Assembly: GCF_014831675.1 (NCBI RefSeq)
Contig: NZ_VJXY01000015.1
Coordinates: 62,001 to 126,000 of the forward strand
DNA from: Komarekiella delphini-convector SJRDD-AB1
Lineage (GTDB): Bacteria > Cyanobacteriota > Cyanobacteriia > Cyanobacteriales > Nostocaceae
Length of the DNA stretch: 64,000 bases
Direction: 5' to 3'
Position 1 is the stretch's first letter; every line of letters starts with the position of its first letter. Positions 15,137 through 24,700 of the stretch are shown one piece after another. The notes beneath the pieces were generated by a model. It was not told the DNA's origin. It saw nothing but the letters and a program-made list of their open reading frames with translations, and ran no database searches. Position numbers and translations under genes: made by a program.

Positions 15137-15478
15137 TTAACTGAACTCCTCAAACGCTCCCATTTGTCCAAGACGAATTGTAATAATCTCAACAGATGTA
15201 ATTGCTTTATGGGGGCCATTTTTGGTATTAGCTGGTGTAAACCAGAATGTTCCTGCTTTGCATTCACATTCAGCAGTTTCGATAGTTCCATCAAGGACAT
15301 AGACATACTCATCACAAGGATGGTAATGAACTGGAATGACTGTGCCAGCAACCATTCGCAATCTATGAATTGAACCTTCTGGCACTGGTTCAGCTAGTGA
15401 TAATAATTTTGTTCCTGGAACAGGCTCAAAGTCAAACCATGTTTCAGTTTCAGTATCAACAAAAGTCTGTTTATTCAT
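15137..15478 (-). CDS. Cupin-domain protein
   Basis: 113 residues from ATG 15478, with GGAAA upstream. The single cupin barrel shows the metal-binding motif PVHYHPCDEYVYVLDG (HxH...E) and a second half with FWFTPANTKNGPHK carrying the fourth histidine. This resembles ChrR/anti-sigma-like and quercetinase-like small cupins; the ligand is unknown. It starts 37 bases after the nucleotidyltransferase gene ends, in the same direction, so it is probably the last gene of the ArsR-AHSA1-nucleotidyltransferase operon. Confidence 0.8.
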   Translation of the reverse strand: MNKQTFVDTETETWFDFEPVPGTKLLSLAEPVPEGSIHRLRMVAGTVIPVHYHPCDEYVYVLDGTIETAECECKAGTFWFTPANTKNGPHKAITSVEIITIRLGQMGAFEEFS

Positions 15479-15515
15479 ATTGAATTTTCCAAAAACTTAG
15501 TTAAATTTGGCTTTA

Positions 15516-16373
15516 CTAATACTTGTCTGACCATAGCTTGTAATGTTGCCAAGCTTCTGTCGTATCCATCTCTGGCATATACTTTTCTACCAAAGCAAAT
15601 GTTTCTTCAATCAGTTGACTTAATTGACTAATAGCAATTTCGGGAGACTCGCAAAAAATCTGCTTGAGACGAAATGAAAGGTTTGGTGGGGCAATTGTCA
15701 TTTTATTGATGAATTTATCCATGCCCTTAAATGGCACAGAATTTACAGGATGGTAGAAGCGATTTAAACCCAGTAGCACTCCTATAATGTTCTTCACTGC
15801 TTGCAATAATTCATCTGTTAAAAAGAGCACATCATCTCTTTTAATTCCATAATTTTCTACAATCCATAAACCGCGAAAATGCAAATGTTTTTTTACCATT
15901 GCTTGGGCTAATTGCTCAGGATAATTTGCTAATTTAATCTGCCATTTTTTAATAAGTTCAGCACCATGTAATGGCAGCATATCAACAATGCCAGCTAGCA
16001 CATTTAGTAAAGGATTATCTGGGTCATCTTGCTGAAGTAAATGTTCTATATCACGTTCCAAACATTGGATAGTGGTATGACCAAAATCGCATTTAATACC
16101 CTGGACAAAATATTGCTCGACTATATATCCAGCATTGCGATCGCTAGCATGGATTCTATAGTCTAACCCTTGATTTTTTTCATATGCTGCTTTGAGTTCT
16201 TCGTCAGATGGTAGTTCGCCGTAATAAATGCTCATATCGATGTCTGAGTAAGCATCGGCTTGTCCGCGAGCAACAGATCCAGCGACTCCAATTGCTTTCA
16301 CCTTTGGATTAGCTAAATATGTCGCTGCGTTGTTTTGCGCCAAAGCAAGCAGTTGTTTACTAAAATCGTTCAT
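15516..16373 (-). CDS. Nucleotidyltransferase-domain protein
   Basis: About 285 residues from ATG 16373; a TTG at 16379 is two codons upstream. The Pol-beta nucleotidyltransferase signature is intact: GSVARGQ followed by D-x-D in AYSDIDMS, giving the two metal-binding aspartates. The C-terminal half is helical (LLQAVKNIIGVLLGLNRFYHP) as in aminoglycoside nucleotidyltransferase-like and DUF4037-like proteins. It probably transfers a nucleotide to a small molecule or protein; the substrate is unknown. The start overlaps the preceding AHSA1 gene by 14 bases, so the two should be translationally coupled. Confidence 0.78.
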   Translation of the reverse strand: MNDFSKQLLALAQNNAATYLANPKVKAIGVAGSVARGQADAYSDIDMSIYYGELPSDEELKAAYEKNQGLDYRIHASDRNAGYIVEQYFVQGIKCDFGHTTIQCLERDIEHLLQQDDPDNPLLNVLAGIVDMLPLHGAELIKKWQIKLANYPEQLAQAMVKKHLHFRGLWIVENYGIKRDDVLFLTDELLQAVKNIIGVLLGLNRFYHPVNSVPFKGMDKFINKMTIAPPNLSFRLKQIFCESPEIAISQLSQLIEETFALVEKYMPEMDTTEAWQHYKLWSDKY

Positions 16374-16944
16374 TTGCAATGGAATTAATGCTAACTAAGA
16401 TTTGCGGCAGCTTTTCATTCAACCTGTGGTTCCACCCACCATTGAGAAAAGAACTAAAAATAACACTATCTAAAGTCTCATATCTACCGATAGGTGTTGA
16501 TGAAAATGCGGAGCCGCGATTATTCGGCACTAATGTCTGCATTGCCGCCTTGGACTCATGCATAAATTGACCGTGCCACGTTTGAGAAAGGTGCATTGGT
16601 TCATTTAGCTTAATTGCTTTCTGGCTCAACCCTTTATGTTCTAGATGAAGTTTAGTACCTCCATCTACAGGTTTGAGTATCCAGGTAACAATTGAAAACT
16701 CACACATCATCCTGTCACACCAAGTGAAGGCAAGCCGTTTTGGCTCCTCAAGTTCAATCACTTCACAGTCTATATTTCCTTCCAGTCCTGGCAATGTCGA
16801 ATGCTGAAATTGGAATTTGTGTCCTAAACGCGGCTCAAAGTCATTTTCCATTAACCACGCCGCTAATGCCTGACGGTTAGTAAGTACTTGCCAAACCTGT
16901 TGCGGGGGATAGGGATAGAACACTTCCATATTCAATCGGAGCAT
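16360..16944 (-). CDS. SRPBCC (AHSA1/START-like) domain protein
   Basis: 194 residues from ATG 16944, with a GGAGG ribosome binding site seven bases upstream. The fold signature is present: VFYPYPPQQVWQVLTNRQAL at the N-terminus, EVIELEEPKRLAFTW in the middle strands and TKLHLEHKGL near the end. SRPBCC proteins bind hydrophobic ligands in a deep cavity. Small ones encoded next to ArsR-type repressors are a recurrent pair of unknown ligand. It overlaps the upstream arsR-type gene by 13 bases and the downstream nucleotidyltransferase by 14, a tight operon. Confidence 0.82.
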   Translation of the reverse strand: MLRLNMEVFYPYPPQQVWQVLTNRQALAAWLMENDFEPRLGHKFQFQHSTLPGLEGNIDCEVIELEEPKRLAFTWCDRMMCEFSIVTWILKPVDGGTKLHLEHKGLSQKAIKLNEPMHLSQTWHGQFMHESKAAMQTLVPNNRGSAFSSTPIGRYETLDSVIFSSFLNGGWNHRLNEKLPQILVSINSIANERF

Positions 16945-17264
16945 GAATTTTCCTCCAAATAATTGCCAAGAGCATCTAGTTTTTCTTGCCAGAACTGCTC
17001 ATAATCAGCAATCCAGTTAGATATCTGCTTGAGTGGCTCTGGGTTGAGTCGATATAAGCGCTGTCGCCCCGCTTTCCGCACTTGTACTAAGTCCGCTTCA
17101 CAGAGAATCTGTAGGTGCTGAGAAATAGCTGGCAAACTCATGGCAAATGGTTCAGCCAGTTGTTTGACTGGTTGCTCACCAATACGTAACAGATCCAATA
17201 GTGCCCTGCGTGTGGGATCTGCGATCGCCACAAAAACATCGGCACTGGCAACAGGTCTACTCAT
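16932..17264 (-). CDS. ArsR-family winged-helix repressor
   Basis: 110 residues from ATG 17264. The winged helix is clear: VFVAIADPTRRALLDLLRIG, then VKQLAEPFAMSLPAISQHLQ (recognition helix), and the wing LVQVRKAGRQRLYRLN. There is no cysteine metal site, so it is of the non-metal type commonly paired with AHSA1 proteins. It heads the four-gene operon, and two matching inverted repeats just upstream (17283-17328) are its probable operators, giving autorepression. Confidence 0.88.
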   Translation of the reverse strand: MSRPVASADVFVAIADPTRRALLDLLRIGEQPVKQLAEPFAMSLPAISQHLQILCEADLVQVRKAGRQRLYRLNPEPLKQISNWIADYEQFWQEKLDALGNYLEENSCSD

Positions 17265-17282
17265 TGCAGATTAAACATATAT

Positions 17283-17328
17283 TTAAGCATTTGCTTAACT
17301 ATTTACATGATACATAAGCAAATGCTTA
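17283..17328 (-). promoter_or_regulatory. Paired operators of the ArsR operon
   Basis: TTAAGCATTTGCTTAA (17283-17298) and TAAGCAAATGCTTA (17315-17328) share the half-sites TAAGCA and TGCTTA around two bases. The dyad centres are 31 bases apart, about three helical turns, and lie 26-57 bases upstream of the start codon. This is the expected layout for a dimeric winged-helix repressor binding twice on one DNA face. Confidence 0.75.
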
Positions 17329-17411
17329 AATGTCAACCTCTTGTCTATCTGATGTATTAATCAAGCTGGCTTAACGCAATGTTCACCCTTCTATGCAAGC
17401 AATCAAGCCTT

Positions 17412-18143
17412 TTAACTACATTTAACTGCCGAAGCCGAAATTACCTTTGTTAAGTCACCAGTAAATATAGCTGTATATTTATAAGGTGATGAATCAATGC
17501 ATGTCATGGAATTTCTATCAGCGCGACGGGGAGTCCACCATGAATCTGCTTCTACAGTCAAATTTGTACCATTCAATGATAATTTTGTAACAACTAAAGA
17601 GTTAGTTTTACCATCATTTGCTTTTCTGGCGGAAAGAAATGTAGCATAGTCAACATTGCCATTGACTGGATTGATACGACTCAGAACTGATACTTTCGCA
17701 CCGCCGCCGCTACCATAACTAGATAGCCAACGACCATTGGCAAAGCGTCGAAAATCATTACCAGGTTGGCTACCAGTGGAGGAGAAAACACCATACAAAA
17801 CATTTCCTCCATCCCAAAGTAATCCGTAGCCTGTGCCATCGTCATTCGTTGTTTCGTAGTCACTGCGACACCATTTCTTAACACCATTATCGAAACGGAT
17901 AATGCGAGGGTCTTTGTTCCGAGATGAGACTTGCTGATAACCAATATAGATAGTTGTTTGCCCGATAACTACCTTGGGCCCATTTTTAGCTTTGATAGTG
18001 GCTTCACTATTATCACAGCTAAATGTCACACTTTTACCAATAGATGACTGTACGCCATTTTGAGCGATCGCTAAATCAGATCCTAATACTACTGATAAGC
18101 ACAAAAATCCCAGAGACTTCGACAATTTGCGGTGATAAATCAT
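17412..18143 (-). CDS. Secreted hypothetical protein
   Basis: About 243 residues from ATG 18143, which sits three codons inside a longer TTG-started frame. The N-terminus MIYHRKLSKSLGFLCLSVVL with an AIAQN cleavage site is a Sec signal peptide. The mature part is polar and rich in Gly, Asn and Ser, with five cysteines that could pair. It contains GLLWDGGNVLYGVFSSTGSQ and ends SSPYKYTAIFTGDLTKVISA. I do not recognise a family. It is a single gene between the ArsR operon and the P450 gene, with no clear ribosome binding site. Confidence 0.7.
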   Translation of the reverse strand: MIYHRKLSKSLGFLCLSVVLGSDLAIAQNGVQSSIGKSVTFSCDNSEATIKAKNGPKVVIGQTTIYIGYQQVSSRNKDPRIIRFDNGVKKWCRSDYETTNDDGTGYGLLWDGGNVLYGVFSSTGSQPGNDFRRFANGRWLSSYGSGGGAKVSVLSRINPVNGNVDYATFLSARKANDGKTNSLVVTKLSLNGTNLTVEADSWWTPRRADRNSMTCIDSSPYKYTAIFTGDLTKVISASAVKCS

Positions 18144-18259
18144 TGAATTCAAGTGGCTAATTTCTGTAAAAAATTACCATACCATAAAACGAATTTTTTC
18201 GTTTGAAAATAGCCAAATACTGTATCAAGGTATCATTGTTTTAAACCCCAACTATCAAG

Positions 18260-19624
18260 TTAATTACCTTGCGTAGACGTGCAGCGGCTTGTCCTTGGAC
18301 ATCGCCGCCAAAATTTTACTTTTAAGCCATCATGAGGGCGAGAAAACGGTAGCAAAACTCTCTCGATATTTTGTCCAGGCAGCAGTTTCCACTCATATTC
18401 ACGAATTAACAATGCTGCAAACAACTTCATTTCCAATCTGGCAAACTCCTTGCCTAAACATTCTCGAATACCACCACCAAACGGAATATAACTGAATTTT
18501 TTATCTTCAGCCCGTTCGGGAGCAAAGCGTTGTGGGTCAAAACGTTCAGGTTTAATATAAACATTACTATCTTGATGAGTTTCCTGAATTTGGTAAAACA
18601 CATTCCAGCCTTTGGGAATTAAGTATCCACTCAACTCACATGACTCAAGCACCTTCCGATCTCCACTGCGAACAACTGGAGGTGTCAGCCGTAAAACTTC
18701 TTTAAGAACTTGATCCAGGTAAGTCATTTGCTTTAAATGTTCTTGTGTGAGTGGTTCTATGAATCCTAGTTGCTCTTGTTCTGCACGAGCAGCTTGTAAC
18801 ACCTCTGGATGCTGAGCTAGTAGCAAACACAAGGAAGTTAGTGCTGAAGTTAAGGTTTCATGTCCTGCAACCAGCAATCCCAACACGTTATCTTTGACTT
18901 CCTCTAGACTTAGATGATTTCCTTGCTCATCTCGCGCTTGCAACAGAATTCCTAAGACATCTTGCTGTGAAGAAGGATTTTGCTGACGTTGGTGAATCAC
19001 CTGATCAATCTTGGTAAGAAGTTGCTCACGAGCGTGTACGGCGCGATCAAACTTACTTCTAGGAAATCGAATCGGAATTGATAACAACCCCTGTGCCCAA
19101 GTTTCATAGACTTTTTCTAAGTTCTCATCCGAACCTGCATCAACTCCCACTAATAATTTACTGGCAACATCAAGGGTGTATTTTTTCAGTTCAGGATACC
19201 AAGTCAATGTGCCTAAGCTTTCCCATTTGTGCAGATAACTACGAGTAATTTCCGCCATTGTGCAGACATATCCTGCTATAGCTCTAGGCTGGAAAGCTTG
19301 TGCCAACTGCTTACGCAGATTTTGGTGGGAAATGCCCGTCTTCATCCCAATAGAACCTGCTCCCAATAAAACCTCGAAACTTAAAGGGTTGGTCATCGAT
19401 AAGACCTTACCCTCATTGGCAAACAAAAAACGGCTCGCTTCTGCCCCAATTAGGACAACTGTCTTCTGACCGAATAAATGGGTTTTGAAAATCGTTCCAT
19501 ATCGCTGCTGTCGCTGCTCAATAAAACGACCTGGATCGCGCAAATAGCTAATCATTTCGCCAACGATGGGTAAACCCAAGCTACCAGGTGGTAAAGGTAG
19601 CCGCTCTTTAGATAGAGTTGTCAT
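18260..19624 (-). CDS. Cytochrome P450, CYP120-like
   Basis: 454 residues, ATG 19624. All P450 landmarks are present: I-helix AGHET at 253-257, ExxR at E309-R312, the PERFDPQRF meander and the heme loop FGGGIRECLGKE with the thiolate Cys389. Proline-rich LPLPPGSLGLPIVGE at the N-terminus lacks a membrane anchor, so it is soluble. The closest known type is CYP120 (retinoid hydroxylase in Synechocystis); substrate here is inferred only. The last 15 or so residues (WRRCPRTSRCTSTQGN) are unlike the family and are encoded by an intergenic repeat sequence. It is divergent from a TetR gene, with a shared palindromic operator. Confidence 0.92.
   Translation of the reverse strand: MTTLSKERLPLPPGSLGLPIVGEMISYLRDPGRFIEQRQQRYGTIFKTHLFGQKTVVLIGAEASRFLFANEGKVLSMTNPLSFEVLLGAGSIGMKTGISHQNLRKQLAQAFQPRAIAGYVCTMAEITRSYLHKWESLGTLTWYPELKKYTLDVASKLLVGVDAGSDENLEKVYETWAQGLLSIPIRFPRSKFDRAVHAREQLLTKIDQVIHQRQQNPSSQQDVLGILLQARDEQGNHLSLEEVKDNVLGLLVAGHETLTSALTSLCLLLAQHPEVLQAARAEQEQLGFIEPLTQEHLKQMTYLDQVLKEVLRLTPPVVRSGDRKVLESCELSGYLIPKGWNVFYQIQETHQDSNVYIKPERFDPQRFAPERAEDKKFSYIPFGGGIRECLGKEFARLEMKLFAALLIREYEWKLLPGQNIERVLLPFSRPHDGLKVKFWRRCPRTSRCTSTQGN
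18271..18308. repeat. Intergenic repeat module forming the P450 C-terminal codons
   Basis: The minus strand reads GCGATGTCC-AAGGACAAGCCGCTGCACG then TCTACGC, close to the module at 11148-11175 (GCGATGTCTGGCGACAAGCC and GCTGACGC). The P450 reading frame runs through it to a TAA at 18260. Confidence 0.65.
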
Positions 19625-19647
19625 TATTTTTATCAGGCAGTAATTTA

Positions 19648-19668
19648 TTTACGAAACGGTATCGTAAA
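19648..19668. promoter_or_regulatory. Palindromic operator between P450 and TetR genes
   Basis: TTTACGA (19648-19654) and TCGTAAA (19662-19668) form a perfect dyad around seven bases. It lies 24 bases from the P450 start and 59 from the tetR start, in the only gap between the divergent genes. This is the typical placement of a TetR operator. Confidence 0.75.
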
Positions 19669-19726
19669 TATAAAATAGCATGTCAATTGGTAAAAAAACT
19701 CAAATTAGCTTAAGGATGAAAATTTC

Positions 19727-20308
19727 ATGAGTGAACCTATCAAAAGCTCACCTGGACGGCCGCGGAGTGGACGCTCCCATCAGGCCATCCTGAAAGCAAC
19801 TTTGGATTTATTAGGGGAAGTTGGATATGAACGCATGAGTATTGAAGCGATCGCCACCCGCGCCGAGGTAGGCAAACCCACCATTTATCGGCGTTATGCT
19901 TCCAAAGAAGAACTAGTAGCAGACGCGATTGAAAGTTTAAGGGAAGAGATATCGATACCGGACACTGGTAGTTTCTGGAGCGATCTAGATCTAATCATTG
20001 AGAGTGCAGCTAGAACAACCCTCACGCCCTTAAATCGTCAGTTAAAAGCATTAATTATCAGCACCGCCTCAAGTAGCCCACAATTTGCCCAGATTTACTG
20101 GACAAAATACCTACAGCCGCGACGCCAAGCTTTCCGCGTGGTGATTGAGCGTGCAAAAACGAGAAATGAAGTTCACGCTGACACAGACAGCGATTTAATC
20201 TTCGATCTGATTAGTGGGATTAGTCTTTATGCTCAAATCTTCCATCCCACTTCTGAACCGTGGGAGGCATACATTCGCCGTGCCCTGGAGCTTTTCCTGA
20301 GAAGATAA
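19727..20308 (+). CDS. TetR-family transcriptional regulator
   Basis: 193 residues, ATG 19727, with AGGA upstream. The N-terminal helix-turn-helix is clear: AILKATLDLLGEVGYERMSIEAIA then EVGKPTIYRRYASKEELVADAI. The C-terminal ligand domain (TLTPLNRQLKALIISTA to HPTSEPWEAYIRRALELFL) is of the TetR C-terminal family seen in AcrR-like regulators. It is divergent from the P450 gene across a 102-base gap with one palindrome, so it probably represses the P450 gene and itself until a ligand, perhaps a P450 substrate, binds. Confidence 0.9.
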   Translation: MSEPIKSSPGRPRSGRSHQAILKATLDLLGEVGYERMSIEAIATRAEVGKPTIYRRYASKEELVADAIESLREEISIPDTGSFWSDLDLIIESAARTTLTPLNRQLKALIISTASSSPQFAQIYWTKYLQPRRQAFRVVIERAKTRNEVHADTDSDLIFDLISGISLYAQIFHPTSEPWEAYIRRALELFLRR

Positions 20309-20333
20309 AAGCTGCTATGTGAATTTTGGAGAT

Positions 20334-21542
20334 TTAGCCGAGAGATTGTCGCTTAAGACGCTTGTGAGCGTACATTAACTCGTCGGCTCTAGTAACCAGT
20401 TGTTCTATTGACATATTGCTTTCTGGAGCGTAACGCTCTATTCCCATACTCATGGAAAGTTGATAGCTGTGGTTTTGCTGTTGATTGAAACTGGCGATAT
20501 TTGCTTGCAGACGCGCCTGAATACTATCAGCGTCTTTGAAGGAGCTGGCTACGAAAACAATGAACTCATCTCCACCTAGGCGAGCAACAAAATCTGAGTT
20601 ACGAAAACTTTGCTTAAGGACTTGAGCAGCATCAACAATCATCGCATCCCCCATATCGTGACCAAGGGTATCATTAATCTGTTTCAACCCGTCCAAGTCG
20701 ATGAAGATTACCCAACAAGATACATTCATGCGGTGAGCGAGTTTCAGCTGTTGCTCAGCCAGTAGGAAGAAACCACGTCGGTTATGCAAACCTGTTAGTT
20801 CATCGGTGAGCGATAACTGTCTTACTTCCATTTCTGCTTGTTTGCGTTTGCGGACTTCCTTAATCAGCTCCATGTGAGCGATCGCTTGACGGCTCAAGCG
20901 GTGTAGTCCATCCAACTGCTTGTCAGTTAGGTAACGAGGAATTGTATCGATGACACACAATGTCCCTATAGGAAAGCCATTAGGCGTAACGAGTGGCGTA
21001 CCTGCATAAAAACGAATCTTGGGATTACCTTTAACTAGGGGATTGTCAACGAAGCGATCGTCTTGGATCGCGTTGGGAACTACTAATATATTATTTGGTT
21101 GAAGAATGGCGTGAGAGCAAAAAGCCCACTCTCTGGGTGTTTCAATGGCTTCTATCCCTACTTTAGATTTAAACCATTGCCGATTAGTGTCAATTAAGCT
21201 GATTAAAGCGATCGGAGTCTTACAAATGTAGGCAGCAAGAGCAGTCAGGTCGTCAAATGCTTGTTCGGGCAGAGTATCCAAAATATTGTAATCTTCTAAA
21301 GCTTTGAGTCTTTCTGCTTCATTTTTAGGTAGAGGAGCAGGCTGCATTTTCACAGATGAGTGTCTGAACCTTGGGCTAGAGAGTTTGGGTGACAGAAGAT
21401 ATTGCTGCAACTGTAGAATTATCTTCCTAGCATCTAGACTCTGAGATAAAAACATCTGTGCCAGGATTAACAGTTTTTTGACCGTGCAGAAATATTGTAT
21501 TACTTTATGTTCTTCATGCCTTTGGTTTACTCTGTTGTCCAT
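20334..21542 (-). CDS. GAF-GGDEF diguanylate cyclase
   Basis: About 402 residues from ATG 21542; the recognisable family start [20 protein letters not shown] is at ATG 21347, so the real protein may be shorter, and a TTG at 21566 is also possible. A GAF sensor domain ([20 protein letters not shown] to [14 protein letters not shown]) is followed by a short coiled linker and a GGDEF domain. [31 protein letters not shown] and the active-site RLGGDEFIV are intact, so it should make cyclic di-GMP from two GTP. There is no obvious inhibitory RxxD before the active site. It is convergent with tetR, with a 25-base gap. Confidence 0.88.
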   Translation of the reverse strand: MDNRVNQRHEEHKVIQYFCTVKKLLILAQMFLSQSLDARKIILQLQQYLLSPKLSSPRFRHSSVKMQPAPLPKNEAERLKALEDYNILDTLPEQAFDDLTALAAYICKTPIALISLIDTNRQWFKSKVGIEAIETPREWAFCSHAILQPNNILVVPNAIQDDRFVDNPLVKGNPKIRFYAGTPLVTPNGFPIGTLCVIDTIPRYLTDKQLDGLHRLSRQAIAHMELIKEVRKRKQAEMEVRQLSLTDELTGLHNRRGFFLLAEQQLKLAHRMNVSCWVIFIDLDGLKQINDTLGHDMGDAMIVDAAQVLKQSFRNSDFVARLGGDEFIVFVASSFKDADSIQARLQANIASFNQQQNHSYQLSMSMGIERYAPESNMSIEQLVTRADELMYAHKRLKRQSLG

Positions 21543-21796
21543 TTCGCTCTGACTATTGCTGTGCAAATTCCCTGAGTATATGGATGCTTACAAGGTCTTG
21601 TGCCCGCAACCAGGCTAAAACTTATCAAAATGGGCTGAAAATTATCAAAACTTATCAAGTTAGCAAAATACTTCACAAGAACTTAATATTTTTGGATACC
21701 GCTAATTTGCGTAGATACAAAGATAAGTCTAATACCGTTTTACTTTGACGTTATCCGAACCTGAGAAGATAGACCATGCATCACTGAAGCTACCGA

Positions 21797-24700
21797 TTAC
21801 TTCTGTCGAACAGGAATCTCAATCACAAACTCTGCACCCTTTCCAGGTTCGGAAATGCACTCAATTTTGCCATGATGTTTATCCACAACAATTTGATAGC
21901 TGATTGATAATCCTAAACCAGTACCTTGTCCCACTGGTTTAGTAGTAAAGAAAGGATCAAAAAGTCTTTGTTTAACATCGGCACTCATCCCTGTACCATT
22001 ATCCTTAATAGAGATAGCTACCCAATCAGAGTTTACTACTTGGGTACGGATTTTAATAGTACTGATATTTTTGCTAATTTCTGCCGCTGTTCGTTCTTGG
22101 TTGAATTTACCCAAAGCATCAATACCATTAACTAGGACATTCATAAACACCTGATTTAATAGCCCTGCATAACATTCAACTTGTGGTAAGTCTCCATAAT
22201 CTTTAATAATTTGAATAGCAGGATGTCCAGACTTGGTTTGAAGATGACTCTGCAAAATTAGCAAAGTACTGTCAATCCCTTCATGAATATTGACAGGTTT
22301 CATATCAGCCTCGTCTAGGCGGGAGAAGTTACGTAATGTCAGCACAATTTCACGAATGCGTTGCGTACCGATTTTCATAGAAGACAGCGTTTTAGGTATG
22401 TCTTCTTTCATAAAATCGAAGTCAATGTTTAGTAAAAATTCATCAATTCCTGGTGCGGTGTTGGGGTAGATTTCCTGGTAAAGATCAATTAAGGTAAGTA
22501 GATTATTCATGTACTCATCAATATGGGCAAGGTTCCCATGAATAAAGGTAACAGGATTATTTATTTCGTGAGCAACGCCAGCAACCATCTGCCCCAAACT
22601 GGACATTTTTTCTGTTTGAATAAGTTGTGCTTGTGTAAGTTTTAATTCATGTAATGTTTGTTTTAATCGTAGATTATTTTCGTTTAATTCTTTAGTTCTT
22701 TCTGCTATTTTTTCTTCTAAGTTCGTATATAATTGAGCGTTTTCTAGAGAAATAGCTGCTTGCGAAGACAAAAGCTTTAATATTTGCAATCTGTCAGGAG
22801 TAAAAGCTCCAGCAGTCAAATTATTTTCCAAGTAAACTAGACCGATAAGTTTGCCTTGATGAATGATAGATGTACACAATATAGATTTAAGTTTATTTTT
22901 GGCAATATAAGGGTCTATTGCAAACCTTCCATCAGAACTTGCGTCTGTTAGAACTACATCTTCTTTAGTTCTTTCTACATAATTGATCACAGATATAGGT
23001 AACTGCTGACTAGTTTTAACTAGTATTGATTGACCTACTACCAATTCATCTTTATCTACAACTGCTTTCGCTTCAATGAACAACTTGCCTTCTTTTTCTA
23101 GAATCAGAAAACCAGTTTGAGCACCAGCATTCTCAATCACAATTTTCATTAATTTTTCTAGCAAATTATCCAGTAATATTTCTTCTGATAAAGCTTGTGA
23201 TGCTTTAACAACAGTGATCAAATCAAGTCCACTAGCTTTGGTATTGGCAGTAGATGCAGTAATATTAGTATTGATTAGTCCTACCTGGTCTATTTTTGAT
23301 ACCTTGGCAATTAAATCTGGGTGTCTCAAATCTAAATCTTTAACTTTAGCGATCGCACCCCAGCGCACATAACCGTAGTAAGCCTTTGTCATGTATAATG
23401 AGGCAAACTCATTTCTCCCTAGAGTTAGATAAAACTCTGCTGCTCGTTCATAAGCTAGTGCCTCTTCTTGAGTATATCCAGAACTATTTGCGCCCCGAAT
23501 AGCACGGTCATAATATTCCATTGCTACTAGAGTTTGTCCTAAAACTCGTGCCTTTTCTGCCTCAACAAAGTCATATTTATGCTGATTATTAACCGGAGCA
23601 TGAAAAGCCCATTTCTCCAATTGTCTCTGATTCACTTCTACTTTTTCTAGTGCTTCTCTAAATTCAATCTCGTTATTTAAAGTTGACTCAGAAAACTGAT
23701 ATGGATAGAGAGCAAGAAGGGCCAGTGATTGATAAAAAGTATATTGAGCTAAATGCACAGTTCCGGCGACTGCGGCTTCGTATTTTTGAGCTAACTTAGC
23801 ATTCTCAACAGATTGAGTATAAATCTTAAAATAATAGTAAACAATAGTTTTAGCTAAATATGCAAAAAAAGTTGCTGTGTTATTTCCGGCAAGTTTCTGC
23901 ATCATTAATTCATTGAAACTTTCGCCTTCTAGATAAAAATTATTTTTCAATTCTGAAGTCAAGTCAAAAATCATTTGCTTCAAAATTCGCACACTGAAGA
24001 TAAAATGGTCTTGTTTTATTTTATGTGCCAAAGTTATATATGGGTGGATTCTCCTATCAAGAATTCCTAAATTTTCTCCAGTAAAAAAAGAATGCCAACA
24101 AGCTAGTATACCATTATAACCTGCATATTCCATATCCCCAACTTCTAAAGCAACTTTAAGCCCATCTTGGAGAGGTTCTATTGTTTCTTGAATGTGCTCT
24201 TTCCAATGGCAAATAAAAATATTAAATAGTCCGTAAACTTTACATTTTAGCTCTTTAGCATCAAAGTGAGCTAATACTTTTAAAGACAACTTACCAAATT
24301 GATAACCTGATTCAATATCCTGAAGATAACCACATAAAACTAATCCATAAGAAGCATAAGCATGGGATGCCAAAGATGAATTTCCATATTGAAAACAAAG
24401 ATTTACTAATGTAAAAGAAATCAACGGTACAAGCGTAGGTTCAACAAAATAAGCAGGAGGTAGTGCTGTCCTAAGCATCCTCATCGCAGCAAGTTTATTA
24501 GCATCGGTCATTTCTGGCAGATGAGCTAAATCTTCAATAATTAGATCATCTGGTGGAGCTGTTGATAAAGACACTCCGAGCATATTGATAACTGCTAAAT
24601 TTATATTTAATGCTTCTCGCATCCTAGTTTGAGAAATATAATACTGAATTTTTTTCTCATACACTTTGACTCTATCTAAAATATTTTTACTATGCTGTAT

